Below, in pieces: positions 1-9,889 of a DNA stretch of 64,000 nt (positions within the stretch are counted from its first letter, which is position 1; each line of letters opens with the position of its first letter). The DNA is from Alloyangia pacifica. GTDB taxonomy: Bacteria > Pseudomonadota > Alphaproteobacteria > Rhodobacterales > Rhodobacteraceae. The DNA is taken from positions 124,001 through 188,000 of the forward strand of contig NZ_FOZW01000013.1 of assembly GCF_900116195.1 (NCBI RefSeq), written 5' to 3'. The position numbers and the translations under genes were made by a program. The notes beneath the pieces were generated by a model, which saw only the letters and a list, made by a program, of their open reading frames with translations, ran no database searches and was not told where the DNA came from.

Positions 1-2
1 AG

Positions 3-1754
3 ATCGAAGCCCAACCCAGCCTGAACGAGGCGGAGGCGCGACTGCGCGACTACGCGGGCGGGTTGCAGGACGTCAACGGATTCTCGCTTGGCGGTGGCTG
101 GTACGGCATCGCGCTCGGCCCCTATGCGCCCGAGGCAGCGGCGGAGCAGCTGCGCAGCCTGCGTGCGGCGGGCCGCATCCCGCGCGATTCCTACCTTGCC
201 GCCTCCGGCGAATACGGCCGGCAGTTCTGGCCGGTGGGCGCGGGCGTTGCCGGCACCCCCAGCCAGCCGCCGGTGACAAGTGCGCCGCTCGAGTCGGCGC
301 CGGAAGAACAGACCGCCGCTCTGGCGGATGCGCTGGCCGAGGACCTGGCAGAAGCACCGGATGCCGGGGCTCCCGTTGCCACGCCGGACGCACCCGTGGC
401 AGCAGAGCCGGCGCCGGAGCCGGAGATCCCCGAGGAGACCGTGTCGCAGGCGCGGCGCAGCGAGCAGCTGCTGAACGCAGCCGAGCGCCAGCAGCTGCAG
501 GTGGCGCTGCGCTGGTCGGGTCATTACGACAGCGCCATCGACGGGGCCTTCGGCAATGGCACCCGCATGGCCATGGGGGCCTGGCAGCGAGACAACGGCT
601 ACCAGGTGACCGGCATCCTCACCACGCGCCAGCGCGCCGACCTTCTGGGCAAGTACAATGCCGTGCTCGAAGGCACCGGCATGCAGGAGGTGACCGACGC
701 CCGCGCCGGCATCGCGATCGAGATGCCCATGGGCGTGCTGGACTTCGACCGCCACGAGGCGCCCTTTGCCATCTACAGCGGCAACGGCGAGCTTGAGGGC
801 GCGCAGGCGCTGCTGATCAGCCAGCCCGGCGACCGCAAGGCGCTTGGCGGGCTCTACGAGATCCTTCAGACGCTGGCGGTCGTGCCGGTCAACGGCGCGC
901 GCAGCCTGCGCCGCGACGGCTTCACTCTCACCGGCAGCAATGCCAGCATCACCAGCCACACCGAGGTGCAGCTGCGGGACGGGCAGATCAAGGGCTGGAC
1001 GCTGGTCTGGCCGGCGGGTGACGAAGCCCGCTTCGAGCGCGTCGTGAACATGATGAAGACCAGCTTCCGGGCGACCGCAGGCGTGCTCGACCCGGCCTCG
1101 GTGAGCGATGACGGCCAGTCTCTGGACCTTGTCTCCGGCCTGCCGATCCGCAAGCCGCGTGAAACCGTGGCGGGGTTCTTCGTGGATGGGCGCGGCACGG
1201 TGCTGACCACCGCCGAGGCTGTGGCTGGCTGCAGCCGGCTCACCCTCGACGGCAGTTACGACGCGCAGCTCCTGCAGAGCGACGCGGATCTGGGCGTGGC
1301 GCTGCTGCGTCCCACGGCGGCGCTGGCACCGCGCGGCGTGGCGCGGCTGCGCACCGACATGCCGCGTCTCAACTCCGAGGTCGCGGTCGCGGGCTTCCCC
1401 TATGGCGGCGTGCTGAGTGCGCCGACGCTGACCTTCGGCGCGCTGGCCGACAGTCAGGGGCTGGGCGGCGAGGAAACACTGGCGCGGCTTGAGGTCGAGA
1501 CCACGCCGGGCGACGCGGGCGGGCCGGTGCTCGACACGGGCGGCGCGGTGGTCGGCGTGCTGATGCCGCGCGATGCCGGGGCGAAACAGCTGCCCGAAGA
1601 CGTGGCCTTTGCCACCGACGCCTCGGCGCTGCTCGCCTTCCTGCAGGGGGCCGGGATCTCCGGCAATGCCTCGCAGGGCGAGGGCGTCATGGCGCCGGAG
1701 GATCTCACGGCGGCGGCGCGCGACATGACCGTGGCGGTCAACTGCTGGGAGTGA
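3..1754 (+). CDS. SPOR / peptidoglycan-binding / trypsin-fold protein with inactive catalytic triad (5' partial)
   Basis: The reading frame is open to the left edge, so the true start lies outside the window. Residue numbers below count from the TTG codon at 63. The first ~60 residues look like a SPOR-type repeat (GGWYGIALGPY). A Pro/Ala/Glu-rich linker follows to ~135, then a peptidoglycan-binding-like domain (about 138-200), then a trypsin-like beta-barrel (about 365-535). In the protease domain the His of the usual TNAHV motif is Glu (LTTAEAV, residue 385). The Asp region (DADLGVALL) is kept, and the catalytic Ser is Ala (GDAGGPV, residue 485). It is therefore probably a non-proteolytic, cell-envelope-associated protein. 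The domain assignments come from motif reading only. Confidence 0.75.
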   Translation: MEAQPSLNEAEARLRDYAGGLQDVNGFSLGGGWYGIALGPYAPEAAAEQLRSLRAAGRIPRDSYLAASGEYGRQFWPVGAGVAGTPSQPPVTSAPLESAPEEQTAALADALAEDLAEAPDAGAPVATPDAPVAAEPAPEPEIPEETVSQARRSEQLLNAAERQQLQVALRWSGHYDSAIDGAFGNGTRMAMGAWQRDNGYQVTGILTTRQRADLLGKYNAVLEGTGMQEVTDARAGIAIEMPMGVLDFDRHEAPFAIYSGNGELEGAQALLISQPGDRKALGGLYEILQTLAVVPVNGARSLRRDGFTLTGSNASITSHTEVQLRDGQIKGWTLVWPAGDEARFERVVNMMKTSFRATAGVLDPASVSDDGQSLDLVSGLPIRKPRETVAGFFVDGRGTVLTTAEAVAGCSRLTLDGSYDAQLLQSDADLGVALLRPTAALAPRGVARLRTDMPRLNSEVAVAGFPYGGVLSAPTLTFGALADSQGLGGEETLARLEVETTPGDAGGPVLDTGGAVVGVLMPRDAGAKQLPEDVAFATDASALLAFLQGAGISGNASQGEGVMAPEDLTAAARDMTVAVNCWE

Positions 1755-2015
1755 TCCGCGGGTCAACGCGGGGGAGCGGTCTGGACGACGGCCCTCCCGC
1801 GGATATTCCTACGTCCTAGGCAACGCCCGTCCAGGCGTCAGGTGCCTGCCTTCCGCACCCGACATGAATGGCATCCGGCGCGGTTCGGGACCAATCGGGG
1901 GGAGGCTGAGCCAGCCGGCAGCACACCGCTCGGAGGTCGCGCAAACGGGGCCGTCGGGCCGGCTGTCCTCTTGGTTTTCAGCAGGTCTGGCTGCCTGAGA
2001 CGCGCCTGACCCGGA
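1755..2015. other. Intergenic region between convergent genes
   Basis: About 260 bp between the stop of the trypsin-fold gene and the stop of the SnoaL-like gene. I see no convincing ORF. A clear rho-independent terminator with a T-tract was not found. Confidence 0.4.
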
Positions 2016-2411
2016 TCAGAGCTGAGCGGCTATGGCGGCCTTGTCGATCACCGACCAGACGTTCAGGATCCTGCGGTCCCGGACCTCGTAAAAGACGTTC
2101 TCGGTGAAGCGGACCCGCCTGCCATTGACCGGAAGGCCGAAAAGCATCCCCTTCGGCGTGCAGTCAAAGGCGAGGCTGCTGGCGATGAGAGGCGGATCGC
2201 ATGCAACGCGCGACACGTTGAAGGAAAGATCGGGGATCGCATCGAAATCGCCGATCAGCATGTCACGGTATCCGCGCAGGCCGACGAGGTCGCCGTTATA
2301 GGTGACCTCCTCTGCGACATGGCGGTGCAAGCTAGACCAGTCTTGAGCGTTCAGGCAGGCGATATAGGCGGAATAGGCCTCGACGGTGTCCTCGCGCGTC
2401 ATATGGGGCAT
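2016..2411 (-). CDS. SnoaL-like / NTF2-fold polyketide-cyclase family protein
   Basis: 131 residues, all in one NTF2-like alpha+beta barrel domain of the ester-cyclase / SnoaL type. Visible features are DFDAIPDLSF, the FGLPVNGRRV stretch and a C-terminal VFYEVRDRRI-NVWSVID strand pair typical of the family. The chosen ATG has a GAGGA Shine-Dalgarno sequence about 9 nt upstream; a second in-frame ATG lies three codons downstream. The same frame continues further upstream through the sugar-dehydrogenase gene as an overlap artefact, so the longer version is rejected. The substrate is unknown. It lies downstream of the sorbosone-dehydrogenase-like gene on the same strand, with a 206-bp gap that argues against tight coupling. 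Confidence 0.75.
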   Translation of the reverse strand: MPHMTREDTVEAYSAYIACLNAQDWSSLHRHVAEEVTYNGDLVGLRGYRDMLIGDFDAIPDLSFNVSRVACDPPLIASSLAFDCTPKGMLFGLPVNGRRVRFTENVFYEVRDRRILNVWSVIDKAAIAAQL

Positions 2412-2617
2412 CTCGATGAGTCCTCTAGGTTCTGCCGGTTGACGCGGCACGGTGCGCGCAGCCGGAGGTCTTGTTTGACCTGACCGGACGCGGTGGTTTG
2501 GCCGATGTGCCGCAAGCGCCCTGCCATCGGAAGCGTCTGTCTCTTGGCCTCGCAGGGCGTATTGCGAAGGGCCGCGCTGCGCGCGGCTACCCGGGTCACT
2601 GATCTGACATCTCGACG

Positions 2618-3907
2618 TCAGGCCGCGGTCACTCGCCAGATGATATCGCCCACGTCGTCCGCCATCAGCAGCGACTTTCCGTCCGGCCCGATGCAGACCC
2701 CGACCGGGCGTCCGTAGGAGACGCTCTCGTCCTCGGCGAGGAAGCCTGAGAGGATATCGCGCGAGGGCCCCGAGGGCTTGCCGTTCTCGAAGGGCACGAA
2801 GACCAGCTTGTAGCCGCTCAGGGTCGAGCGGTTCCACGAGCCGTGCTGGCCGATCACCATGCCGTCCGGGAAGCCGGGCAGGGTGCCTTCGGGCATCCAG
2901 CACAGGCCCAGCGAGGCGGTGTGCCCGCCAAGCGCGTAATCGGGCTGGATCGCACGCGAAACCAGCGCCGCGTCCTGCGGCACGCGGTCGTCGACGATCT
3001 GCCCCCAGTAGCAATAGGGCCAGCCGTAGAAGCCGCCGTCCTGCACCGAGGTGAGGTAATCCGGCGGGGTCTCGTCGCCGAGCCCGTCACGTTCGTTGAC
3101 CACGGTCCAGAGCGCACCGGTGGTGGGCTCCCAGGCCATGCCCACGGGGTTGCGCAGGCCGGAAGCGAAGACGCGGGCCTTTTCTGTTTCCAGATCGAGT
3201 TCCCAGATCGCGGCGCGGCCTTCCTCGACCTCCATGCCCTCGTCGGCGATGTTGCTCAGCGAGCCGACGCCGGCATAGATCTTCGTGCGATCGGGCGAGA
3301 CCAGAAGGCTGCGGGTCCAGTGGCCGTCGGGCTTGAAATCTACCAGCTTGCGGCCCTCGCCGGTCAGCCGGGTCGCGCCGTCCTCGTAGGGGAAGGCGAC
3401 AATGCCGTCGGTGTTGCCGATGTAGAAGGTGCCGTTCACCAGCGCCATGCCGAAGGGCTGGTTCTGCTTTTCGATGAAGACCTCGCGACGCTCGGCGACG
3501 CCGTCGCCGTCCTCGTCGCGCCAGAGGGTGATGCGGTTGGCGCTGGTGCCGAGCGCGCGCGCGCGCCGCATGGTGGCCTGTGCGGCCTTGTCGAAGAGCG
3601 TCTTCGGCGGCCGCCCCTGCTGCATCGCCTCGGCGACCAGAACATCCCCGTTCGGCAGCACCTCGATCCAGCGCGGGTGCTGGAGCTCAGAAGCGAAGGC
3701 ATTGACCTTCAGCCCCGGCGCGGCCTTGGGCGTCTGGCCGGGCTCCCAGCCCTTGGCCGTTGGCATCTTCAGGGTCATGATCCCCTGCTTCTTGGCCTCG
3801 GGTATGCTAGGATTTGCACCGAACGCCTGAGTGCCCGGTGCGTTGACGCGCCGAAGTAGAACCATTGTGCCGCCGACGATCGCGGTCACGCGTGCCAGAA
3901 AATCCAT
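2618..3907 (-). CDS. Sorbosone-dehydrogenase-like PQQ-type sugar dehydrogenase (beta-propeller)
   Basis: About 429 residues with the six-bladed propeller signatures of the L-sorbosone / soluble glucose dehydrogenase family. These include HPRWIEVLPNGDVLVAE near the N-terminus, NQPFGMAL, the GLRNPVGMAWEP blade, DGGFYGWPYCYWG and GQHGSWNRS towards the C-terminus. The N-terminal ~20 residues (ARVTAIVGGTMVLL) could be a signal-anchor, which suits periplasmic sugar oxidation. The start at MDFLARV is preferred because a GGGGGCGGA stretch directly precedes it; an alternative ATG lies 12 bp upstream (3919). Family members oxidise aldoses or sorbosone using PQQ. The actual substrate cannot be told from sequence. 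Confidence 0.8.
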   Translation of the reverse strand: MDFLARVTAIVGGTMVLLRRVNAPGTQAFGANPSIPEAKKQGIMTLKMPTAKGWEPGQTPKAAPGLKVNAFASELQHPRWIEVLPNGDVLVAEAMQQGRPPKTLFDKAAQATMRRARALGTSANRITLWRDEDGDGVAERREVFIEKQNQPFGMALVNGTFYIGNTDGIVAFPYEDGATRLTGEGRKLVDFKPDGHWTRSLLVSPDRTKIYAGVGSLSNIADEGMEVEEGRAAIWELDLETEKARVFASGLRNPVGMAWEPTTGALWTVVNERDGLGDETPPDYLTSVQDGGFYGWPYCYWGQIVDDRVPQDAALVSRAIQPDYALGGHTASLGLCWMPEGTLPGFPDGMVIGQHGSWNRSTLSGYKLVFVPFENGKPSGPSRDILSGFLAEDESVSYGRPVGVCIGPDGKSLLMADDVGDIIWRVTAA

Positions 3908-4092
3908 TTCCGCCCCCATGTCGAGTTTCCGGGACGCTAGCGCAACCGGACCGACGGGCAAAGGGGTGCCGCGGCGTTTGCGCGCACCCGCAACTGGTGA
4001 ATGCGCCCTGAGGTCAACCGCTTCCCCCCATTGAACGCAGTGAGATTTCAATTAACGAGCGGCCCCGCAATCGGCCGAGAGGAGAGACCCCA

Positions 4093-5106
4093 ATGACCAT
4101 CCGCATCCGCACCGCGCTGCTGGGCGCCGCCCTCGCAGGCTCCGCCGCGACCGCCTCGATGGCCGAGGACTGGCGGCTCAATAACTTCCTGCCCGAGACC
4201 CGGCCGGAAACCGCACAGATCGAGCAGTTCGCCGAGGATGTGAACGCGGCTCTCGACGGCAAGGATTTCAAGCTGACCGTCTACAGCGGCGGCTCGCTGG
4301 GGTTGAAGAACACCGATCTGCTGCGCGTGCTGCCGCGCGGCGCGGTGGAGATGAGCCTGATGTGGTCGAACTACCTCGGCCGCGACGCGCCGGCGCTGTC
4401 CTCGGTCTTCGTGCAGGGCGCGATCAGCACCGTCGACGAGCTGAAGGCGGTGCTGCCGGTGGCGCAGGAAATCTACGAAGAGGAATACACCGACTGGGGC
4501 GTGACCACCGTCGGCTTCGTGGCGATCCCGACGCTCTCGGTTTCGGTCTTCTGCCGCGACGAGCCGATCCGCACGCTCGAGGACCTGAAGGACGTCAAGC
4601 TGCGGGTCTGGGCGCGCGAGCAGGTCGAGACCTTCACCAAGCTCGGTGTCGCGGCGCAGATCATCCCGCAGGAAGAGACCTACGTGGCGCTGAAGACCGG
4701 CGTGGTGGATTGCGCGCTCTACCCGGCGCTCTACGCCAGCACGATCTCGCTGCAGGAGGTGACGGATTATGCCTCCTTCCTCTACCCGATGGCCTCGGCG
4801 CCCTACACGCTGGGCGTCGCCACCGAAACCTGGGAGGCCACTGACCCCGAGATCCAGACGGCGATCACCACGGCGGCGGATGCTCTCTGGGAGCGCACCA
4901 ACCAGTACGACAAGGACGCCGAGGCCGAGATGGCCGCACGAGAGAAACTGGGCGAGATGGGTGTGATATGGGGCGAGGACTTCCCCGAGGCCGACCGTGC
5001 GCAGTTCATGGAGGCCGTGTCGGAGACCTGGGCGATGCTCGCTGAGGAAGCAGGCGGCAACGCCATGGACTACCGCGCCCGCGTGCTCGAAGCGCTCGGC
5101 CGCTGA
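4093..5106 (+). CDS. dctP: TRAP transporter solute-binding protein, DctP family
   Basis: 337 residues. A Sec signal peptide (RIRTALLGAALAGSAATASMA) is cleaved at about residue 23-24. The mature protein follows the DctP fold, with the conserved segment LEDLKDVKLRVWA that contains the carboxylate-binding arginine. It is the periplasmic receptor of the three-gene TRAP unit, with DctQ starting 10 bp later and DctM 29 bp after that. A GAGAGGAGAG ribosome binding site precedes the ATG. Substrate: probably a small organic acid, not further assignable. Confidence 0.9.
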   Translation: MTIRIRTALLGAALAGSAATASMAEDWRLNNFLPETRPETAQIEQFAEDVNAALDGKDFKLTVYSGGSLGLKNTDLLRVLPRGAVEMSLMWSNYLGRDAPALSSVFVQGAISTVDELKAVLPVAQEIYEEEYTDWGVTTVGFVAIPTLSVSVFCRDEPIRTLEDLKDVKLRVWAREQVETFTKLGVAAQIIPQEETYVALKTGVVDCALYPALYASTISLQEVTDYASFLYPMASAPYTLGVATETWEATDPEIQTAITTAADALWERTNQYDKDAEAEMAAREKLGEMGVIWGEDFPEADRAQFMEAVSETWAMLAEEAGGNAMDYRARVLEALGR

Positions 5107-5115
5107 TCCACGGCG

Positions 5116-5634
5116 ATGGGGGCGCTGAAACACATGCTGGCGCGGGGGCTGGAGCTTCTTGCCCTCGCCATGGCGCTGCTGGCGGCACTGGCCATGGTGG
5201 GGATCGTCGGGATCATCACCACCAGCGTCGTCATGCGGCGGTTCTTCAACTCGCCGGTCCATATCACCGAGGACATGGTGGGGCTGATGCTGAGCGCCAT
5301 GCTCTTTCTCGCCCTTCCGCTGGTGACCCTGCGGGCCGAGCATGTGCGGGTCTCGATCGTCGCCGATGCCCTGCAGAGCCGCATCCCGCACCTGCTGCGC
5401 ATCGCGGCGATGTTGGTGGGCGTGCTCTTCTTCGGCTGGATCCTCTTGGAGTCGGTCCCCTGGTTCGAGTTCGCCTGGAAGCGCACTCTCAAGTCCGAGA
5501 CCGCCCGGCTGCTGCTCTACCCGTGGATGGCCGCGCTGCCGCTGTCTGTTGGTGTGACCTGGGTAATTTTCGCCGGGCGCCTGCTCGGACTGCTGGCGCC
5601 CGAACGGCCGCACGCGCCGGAGGACTTGCAGTGA
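5116..5634 (+). CDS. dctQ: TRAP transporter small permease, DctQ family
   Basis: 172 residues with four predicted membrane helices (LLALAMALLAALAMVGIVGI; LMLSAMLFLALPLV; MLVGVLFFGWILL; WMAALPLSVGVTWVIF). It contains the family-typical RRFFNSP motif between helices 1 and 2. It is the small membrane subunit that pairs with the large DctM subunit encoded just downstream. It sits in the middle of the dctPQM operon. Confidence 0.9.
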   Translation: MGALKHMLARGLELLALAMALLAALAMVGIVGIITTSVVMRRFFNSPVHITEDMVGLMLSAMLFLALPLVTLRAEHVRVSIVADALQSRIPHLLRIAAMLVGVLFFGWILLESVPWFEFAWKRTLKSETARLLLYPWMAALPLSVGVTWVIFAGRLLGLLAPERPHAPEDLQ

Positions 5635-5663
5635 CCCCGACCTCCGCAAAGGACAGGTAATCC

Positions 5664-6953
5664 ATGTTCTGGACCACGCTGATCGGCGTCATGGTGTTCT
5701 GCGCCTCGACCGGCGTCGCGCTCGGCGCGGCGCTCGGCCTCACCGGGCTGGTGCTGCTGCATGTCTACTCCAACGGCGCGACCTCGCTGGCGGTGGATGC
5801 GATCTGGAGCGTCTTCAACTCCTTCACCCTCAGCGCGGTGCCGCTGTTCATCCTGCTGGGGGAAATCCTGCTGCACAGCGGCGTGAGCAACCGCGCCTAT
5901 TCAGCCTTCGCGCCGCTCTTCCGCCGCGTTCCCGGCGGGCTGCTGCACACCAATATCGCTGTCTGTACGCTCTTCGGCGCGGTCAGCGGCTCGAGCATGT
6001 CGACCGCCGCCGCGGTGGGCTCGGTCGCCTATCCCGAGATGGTCCGGCGCGGCTATGATAAGGACGTCATCGTCGGAAGCCTGGCGGGCGGCGGCACGCT
6101 GGGGCTGCTGATCCCGCCGAGCCTGTCGTTCCTGATCTACGGCGCGCTCACCGAGACCTCGATCGGGCGGCTCTTCATGGCGGGGATCCTGCCGGGGCTG
6201 ATGATCGGGCTGATGTTCATGGGCTACATCCTCGTGAAAGCACTGCGTCATCCGCAGATTGCCCCGCGCGACGAGAGCGGCCTGCCGCTGCGAGACATCC
6301 TGCGCGGCTTCAGCCAGGTCTGGCCGCTGCTGATCCTGATCGTCGCGGTGATCGGCAGCATCATCGGTGGCATCGCCACGCCCACCGAGGCGGCGGGCCT
6401 CGGCGTGGTGCTGGCGGCGGTGATCTCCTTCCTTTGGGGCGATCTGACCCTCCGCAAGCTGCTGAATGCGATCTTCCACTCGACGCTGCTTTTCGCCGCG
6501 ATCGGCTTCGTGGTGCTGGGCGCGACGATCCTCGCGCAGTCGGTGAGCATCCTCGGCATTCCGCAGCAGATCCTGAACGCCGTCGCATCGAGCGGGCTGG
6601 GACAGTACAGCATCCTGCTGATCGTCGTGCTGATCTACCTCGTGCTCGGCTGCTTCTTCGACGGGCTGTCGCTGATGATCATGACGCTGCCGGTGGTCTT
6701 CCCGCTGCTCACCGGGCTGGGCTATGATCCGGTCTGGGTCGGCGTTCTGATCACCATCGTCATCGAGATCGGACAGGTGACGCCACCGGTGGGGCTCAAT
6801 CTTTCGGTTCTGTCGAGCCTGACCAAGAACGAGATCAGCCTGGGCCGCGTGGCAACGGCGACAGTGCCCTACTGGCTGATCCATCTCTTCGCGCTGGGGG
6901 TGCTGACCGCCTTCCCGGTCATCGCTCTCTGGCTGCCCAACCTGTTGTTCTGA
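5664..6953 (+). CDS. dctM: TRAP transporter large permease, DctM family
   Basis: 429 residues, very hydrophobic, with the usual length and 12 or so membrane segments of the family. Motifs seen include AVSGSSMSTAAAVGSVAYPEM, LAGGGTLGLLIPPS and the repeated inverted half ATPTEAAGLGVV. It is the Na+-coupled transport subunit of the TRAP system and ends the dctPQM operon. The following OsmC gene starts only 16 bp after its stop and may be co-transcribed. Confidence 0.92.
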   Translation: MFWTTLIGVMVFCASTGVALGAALGLTGLVLLHVYSNGATSLAVDAIWSVFNSFTLSAVPLFILLGEILLHSGVSNRAYSAFAPLFRRVPGGLLHTNIAVCTLFGAVSGSSMSTAAAVGSVAYPEMVRRGYDKDVIVGSLAGGGTLGLLIPPSLSFLIYGALTETSIGRLFMAGILPGLMIGLMFMGYILVKALRHPQIAPRDESGLPLRDILRGFSQVWPLLILIVAVIGSIIGGIATPTEAAGLGVVLAAVISFLWGDLTLRKLLNAIFHSTLLFAAIGFVVLGATILAQSVSILGIPQQILNAVASSGLGQYSILLIVVLIYLVLGCFFDGLSLMIMTLPVVFPLLTGLGYDPVWVGVLITIVIEIGQVTPPVGLNLSVLSSLTKNEISLGRVATATVPYWLIHLFALGVLTAFPVIALWLPNLLF

Positions 6954-6969
6954 GGAAAGGTTTTTCCAT

Positions 6970-7344
6970 ATGGCCCTGAAACTCCGCCCCAAGCGCTTCG
7001 GCCCGGTCTCGGTGCTCTTCGACCCCGAGGGCCCTGTGCGCTTTGTCTCGGGAGAAGGCGGCGAGCCGCTGCCGCATCCGCCCTACGACAAGCCGGTGCT
7101 GACGCTCATGGCTTCGGTAGCGCATTGCCTCGTGGAATCGCTGCGCATCGTCGCCAAGCGCGACGCCGTGACGCTGCCGGCCTATGCGATCACCGTGACC
7201 GCCGAGAAGTCGCTCGATGCGCCGGGGAGGATCGAGTCCATGGTTTGCCGCATCGAGGGCGATCTTGACGGCGAGATGGTGCGCGAGGCCAAGTCCATGT
7301 GCACGGTCAGCAACACGCTGAACTGCAAGATCACCCTCGAGTGA
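6970..7344 (+). CDS. OsmC-like protein
   Basis: 124 residues with an OsmC-type fold. The first redox Cys is in the family position at the start of the long helix (VAHCLVESLRI, Cys53). A second Cys lies in the C-terminal helix (AKSMCTVSNTLNC, Cys111 and Cys119). It is shorter than classical OsmC (~140). Members reduce organic hydroperoxides or handle thiol chemistry. The gene follows dctM by 16 bp and is the last gene of that transcription unit. No specific substrate can be assigned. Confidence 0.75.
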   Translation: MALKLRPKRFGPVSVLFDPEGPVRFVSGEGGEPLPHPPYDKPVLTLMASVAHCLVESLRIVAKRDAVTLPAYAITVTAEKSLDAPGRIESMVCRIEGDLDGEMVREAKSMCTVSNTLNCKITLE

Positions 7345-7430
7345 GAGCGCCATGCCCCGCGCGCCGCTTGTGAAGCCGCGCCGGATGGGGCATGTGACGG
7401 CATCTTCGTGGCAGCGGAAAGGATCGTGTC

Positions 7431-7595
7431 ATGGACTACAGCAAGATGGGCGGTGGACGCCCGGGCTCGAACAAGCCGAAATTCAAGGCCGAGGACATCA
7501 AGCGCGACGGCAAGGCCGGCACCGGCGGCAAGGCCAGCAAGGAAGAGCTTCTGGCGCGCATGAAGGCGCAGAACGAGGCGAAGAAGAAGGACTGA
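7431..7595 (+). CDS. Small basic hypothetical protein (54 aa)
   Basis: 54 codons encoding a Lys/Gly-rich polypeptide (DYSKMGGGRPGSNKPKF at the start, ending KAQNEAKKKD). An AAAGGA ribosome binding site precedes the ATG. The composition suggests a flexible, possibly nucleic-acid- or ribosome-interacting small protein, but no domain is recognised. It is followed by a strong bidirectional terminator shared with ilvC. Confidence 0.65.
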   Translation: MDYSKMGGGRPGSNKPKFKAEDIKRDGKAGTGGKASKEELLARMKAQNEAKKKD

Positions 7596-7659
7596 GGCGT
7601 TTGCCTGCCGGGAGCAAGGCCGAAGGCCGCCGGGCGCAGGACACCTAGCCTCAAAAGAA

Positions 7660-7685
7660 AAAGGCGCGGGATTTCCCGCGCCTTT
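7660..7685. terminator. Bidirectional rho-independent terminator
   Basis: Perfect 11-bp stem (AAAGGCGCGGG / CCCGCGCCTTT) around an ATTT loop, with A-rich sequence on one side giving a T-tract on the minus strand. It lies between the small basic gene (+) and ilvC (-) and can serve both. Confidence 0.85.
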
Positions 7686-7706
7686 CGTCTGTTCGGGAAA
7701 TCCCGA

Positions 7707-8889
<1,183 letters not shown>

Positions 8890-8906
8890 GAATTAACGGC
8901 GAAATC

Positions 8907-9362
8907 ATGCTCGACGATACCGACCGGCGCATCCTGCGCCAGTTTCAGGCCGCGCCGGACCTGCCGGGGGCCGAACTGGCCGAGCGGGCAGGGGTCACGC
9001 CCTCGACGCTGGCGCGGCGACTCGCGGCCATGCGCGAGAAGGGCGTGCTTCGCGGCACGCGCGGGGTGATCCACTGGCCCGCCATTGGCTACGAGCTGGA
9101 GGTCTCGCTGCGTGTGACGCTCGACAAGACCGTCTCAAGCGCCTTCGACGAGTTCATCGCGGCGGCGCGGCAGGTGCCCGAGGTGATCGAGATCCAGACA
9201 TTCCTTGGCTCGATCGACGTGCGTCTGGCGGTGATCGCGCGCGACCTCTCGCACTATCAGCAACTCTACCGGGGCCAGATCCTCACCCTGCCGCATATCT
9301 CGGACATCGAGGCACTGATGCACGTGGCGCTGGTGAAATCTGACGAGACGGTGCCGCTGTGA
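8907..9362 (+). CDS. Lrp/AsnC family transcriptional regulator (first of a coupled pair)
   Basis: 151 residues. The N-terminal HTH (LPGAELAERAGVTPSTLARRLAAM, about 18-40) is followed by an alpha-beta RAM ligand-binding domain (about 65-145). It lies divergently to ilvC and overlaps the next lrp paralogue by 4 bp (GTGA), so the two are translationally coupled and may form mixed oligomers. It likely senses a branched-chain or related amino acid and acts on ilvC. That target is inferred from position and from the palindrome in the shared promoter. Confidence 0.88.
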   Translation: MLDDTDRRILRQFQAAPDLPGAELAERAGVTPSTLARRLAAMREKGVLRGTRGVIHWPAIGYELEVSLRVTLDKTVSSAFDEFIAAARQVPEVIEIQTFLGSIDVRLAVIARDLSHYQQLYRGQILTLPHISDIEALMHVALVKSDETVPL

Positions 9363-9814
9363 TCGATCTCGACGACATCGACCGCGCGCTGGTGCTGGCG
9401 CTGGCCAAGGATGCAGGGGCCAGCGCCGGCGCGCTGGGGCGGCAGCTCGGGCTCTCGCAGCCCGCCTGCTGGCGGCGCATCCAGCGGCTGCGCGAGATGG
9501 GGGTGTTCCGCAAGCCGCGGCTCGATCTCGATCTCGAAGCGCTGGGATTCGGAGTTACGGTCTTTCTGGGCGTGAAGCTCGCCACCAAGGGGCGCGTCAG
9601 CCTCGAGGACTTCGAACGCGCTGTTTCGGCAATTCCCGAAGTGCAGATCGTCGAACATGTGCTGGGGGCCTTCGACTACCGGCTGCGCGTCGTGGCGCGC
9701 GATATTCCCGACTTCGAGCGGGTGCTGCGGCGGCGGATCATGACGTTGCCAAGCGTGGGCAGGGTCGAGGCCAACGTGGTGCTGACCGAAGAGCGCCGTC
9801 CCGGTCCGCTCTGA
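9359..9814 (+). CDS. Lrp/AsnC family transcriptional regulator (second of a coupled pair)
   Basis: 151 residues, GTG start overlapping the stop of the preceding paralogue. The HTH is at about 17-40 (SAGALGRQLGLSQPACWRRI) and the RAM domain at about 60-145 (LEALGFGVTVFLGVKL; VLGAFDYRLRVVARDI). It has the same length as its neighbour but a clearly different sequence, so this is an old duplication. It probably works with the first protein on ilvC and/or the aminotransferase gene that starts 76 bp downstream. Confidence 0.88.
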   Translation: MIDLDDIDRALVLALAKDAGASAGALGRQLGLSQPACWRRIQRLREMGVFRKPRLDLDLEALGFGVTVFLGVKLATKGRVSLEDFERAVSAIPEVQIVEHVLGAFDYRLRVVARDIPDFERVLRRRIMTLPSVGRVEANVVLTEERRPGPL

Positions 9815-9889
9815 GCCCCGAGACTATCGGAGGTTTTGCCAATCCCGGCGAACCACGCTAACCCCGTCGCAACAACAAAGGAGGTGGCC

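Noticed and set aside
2016-3014. A 332-residue version of the SnoaL-like protein
   Set aside because: The N-terminal two thirds is an out-of-frame reading of the sorbosone-dehydrogenase-like gene; only the last 131 codons match a family and have a ribosome binding site.
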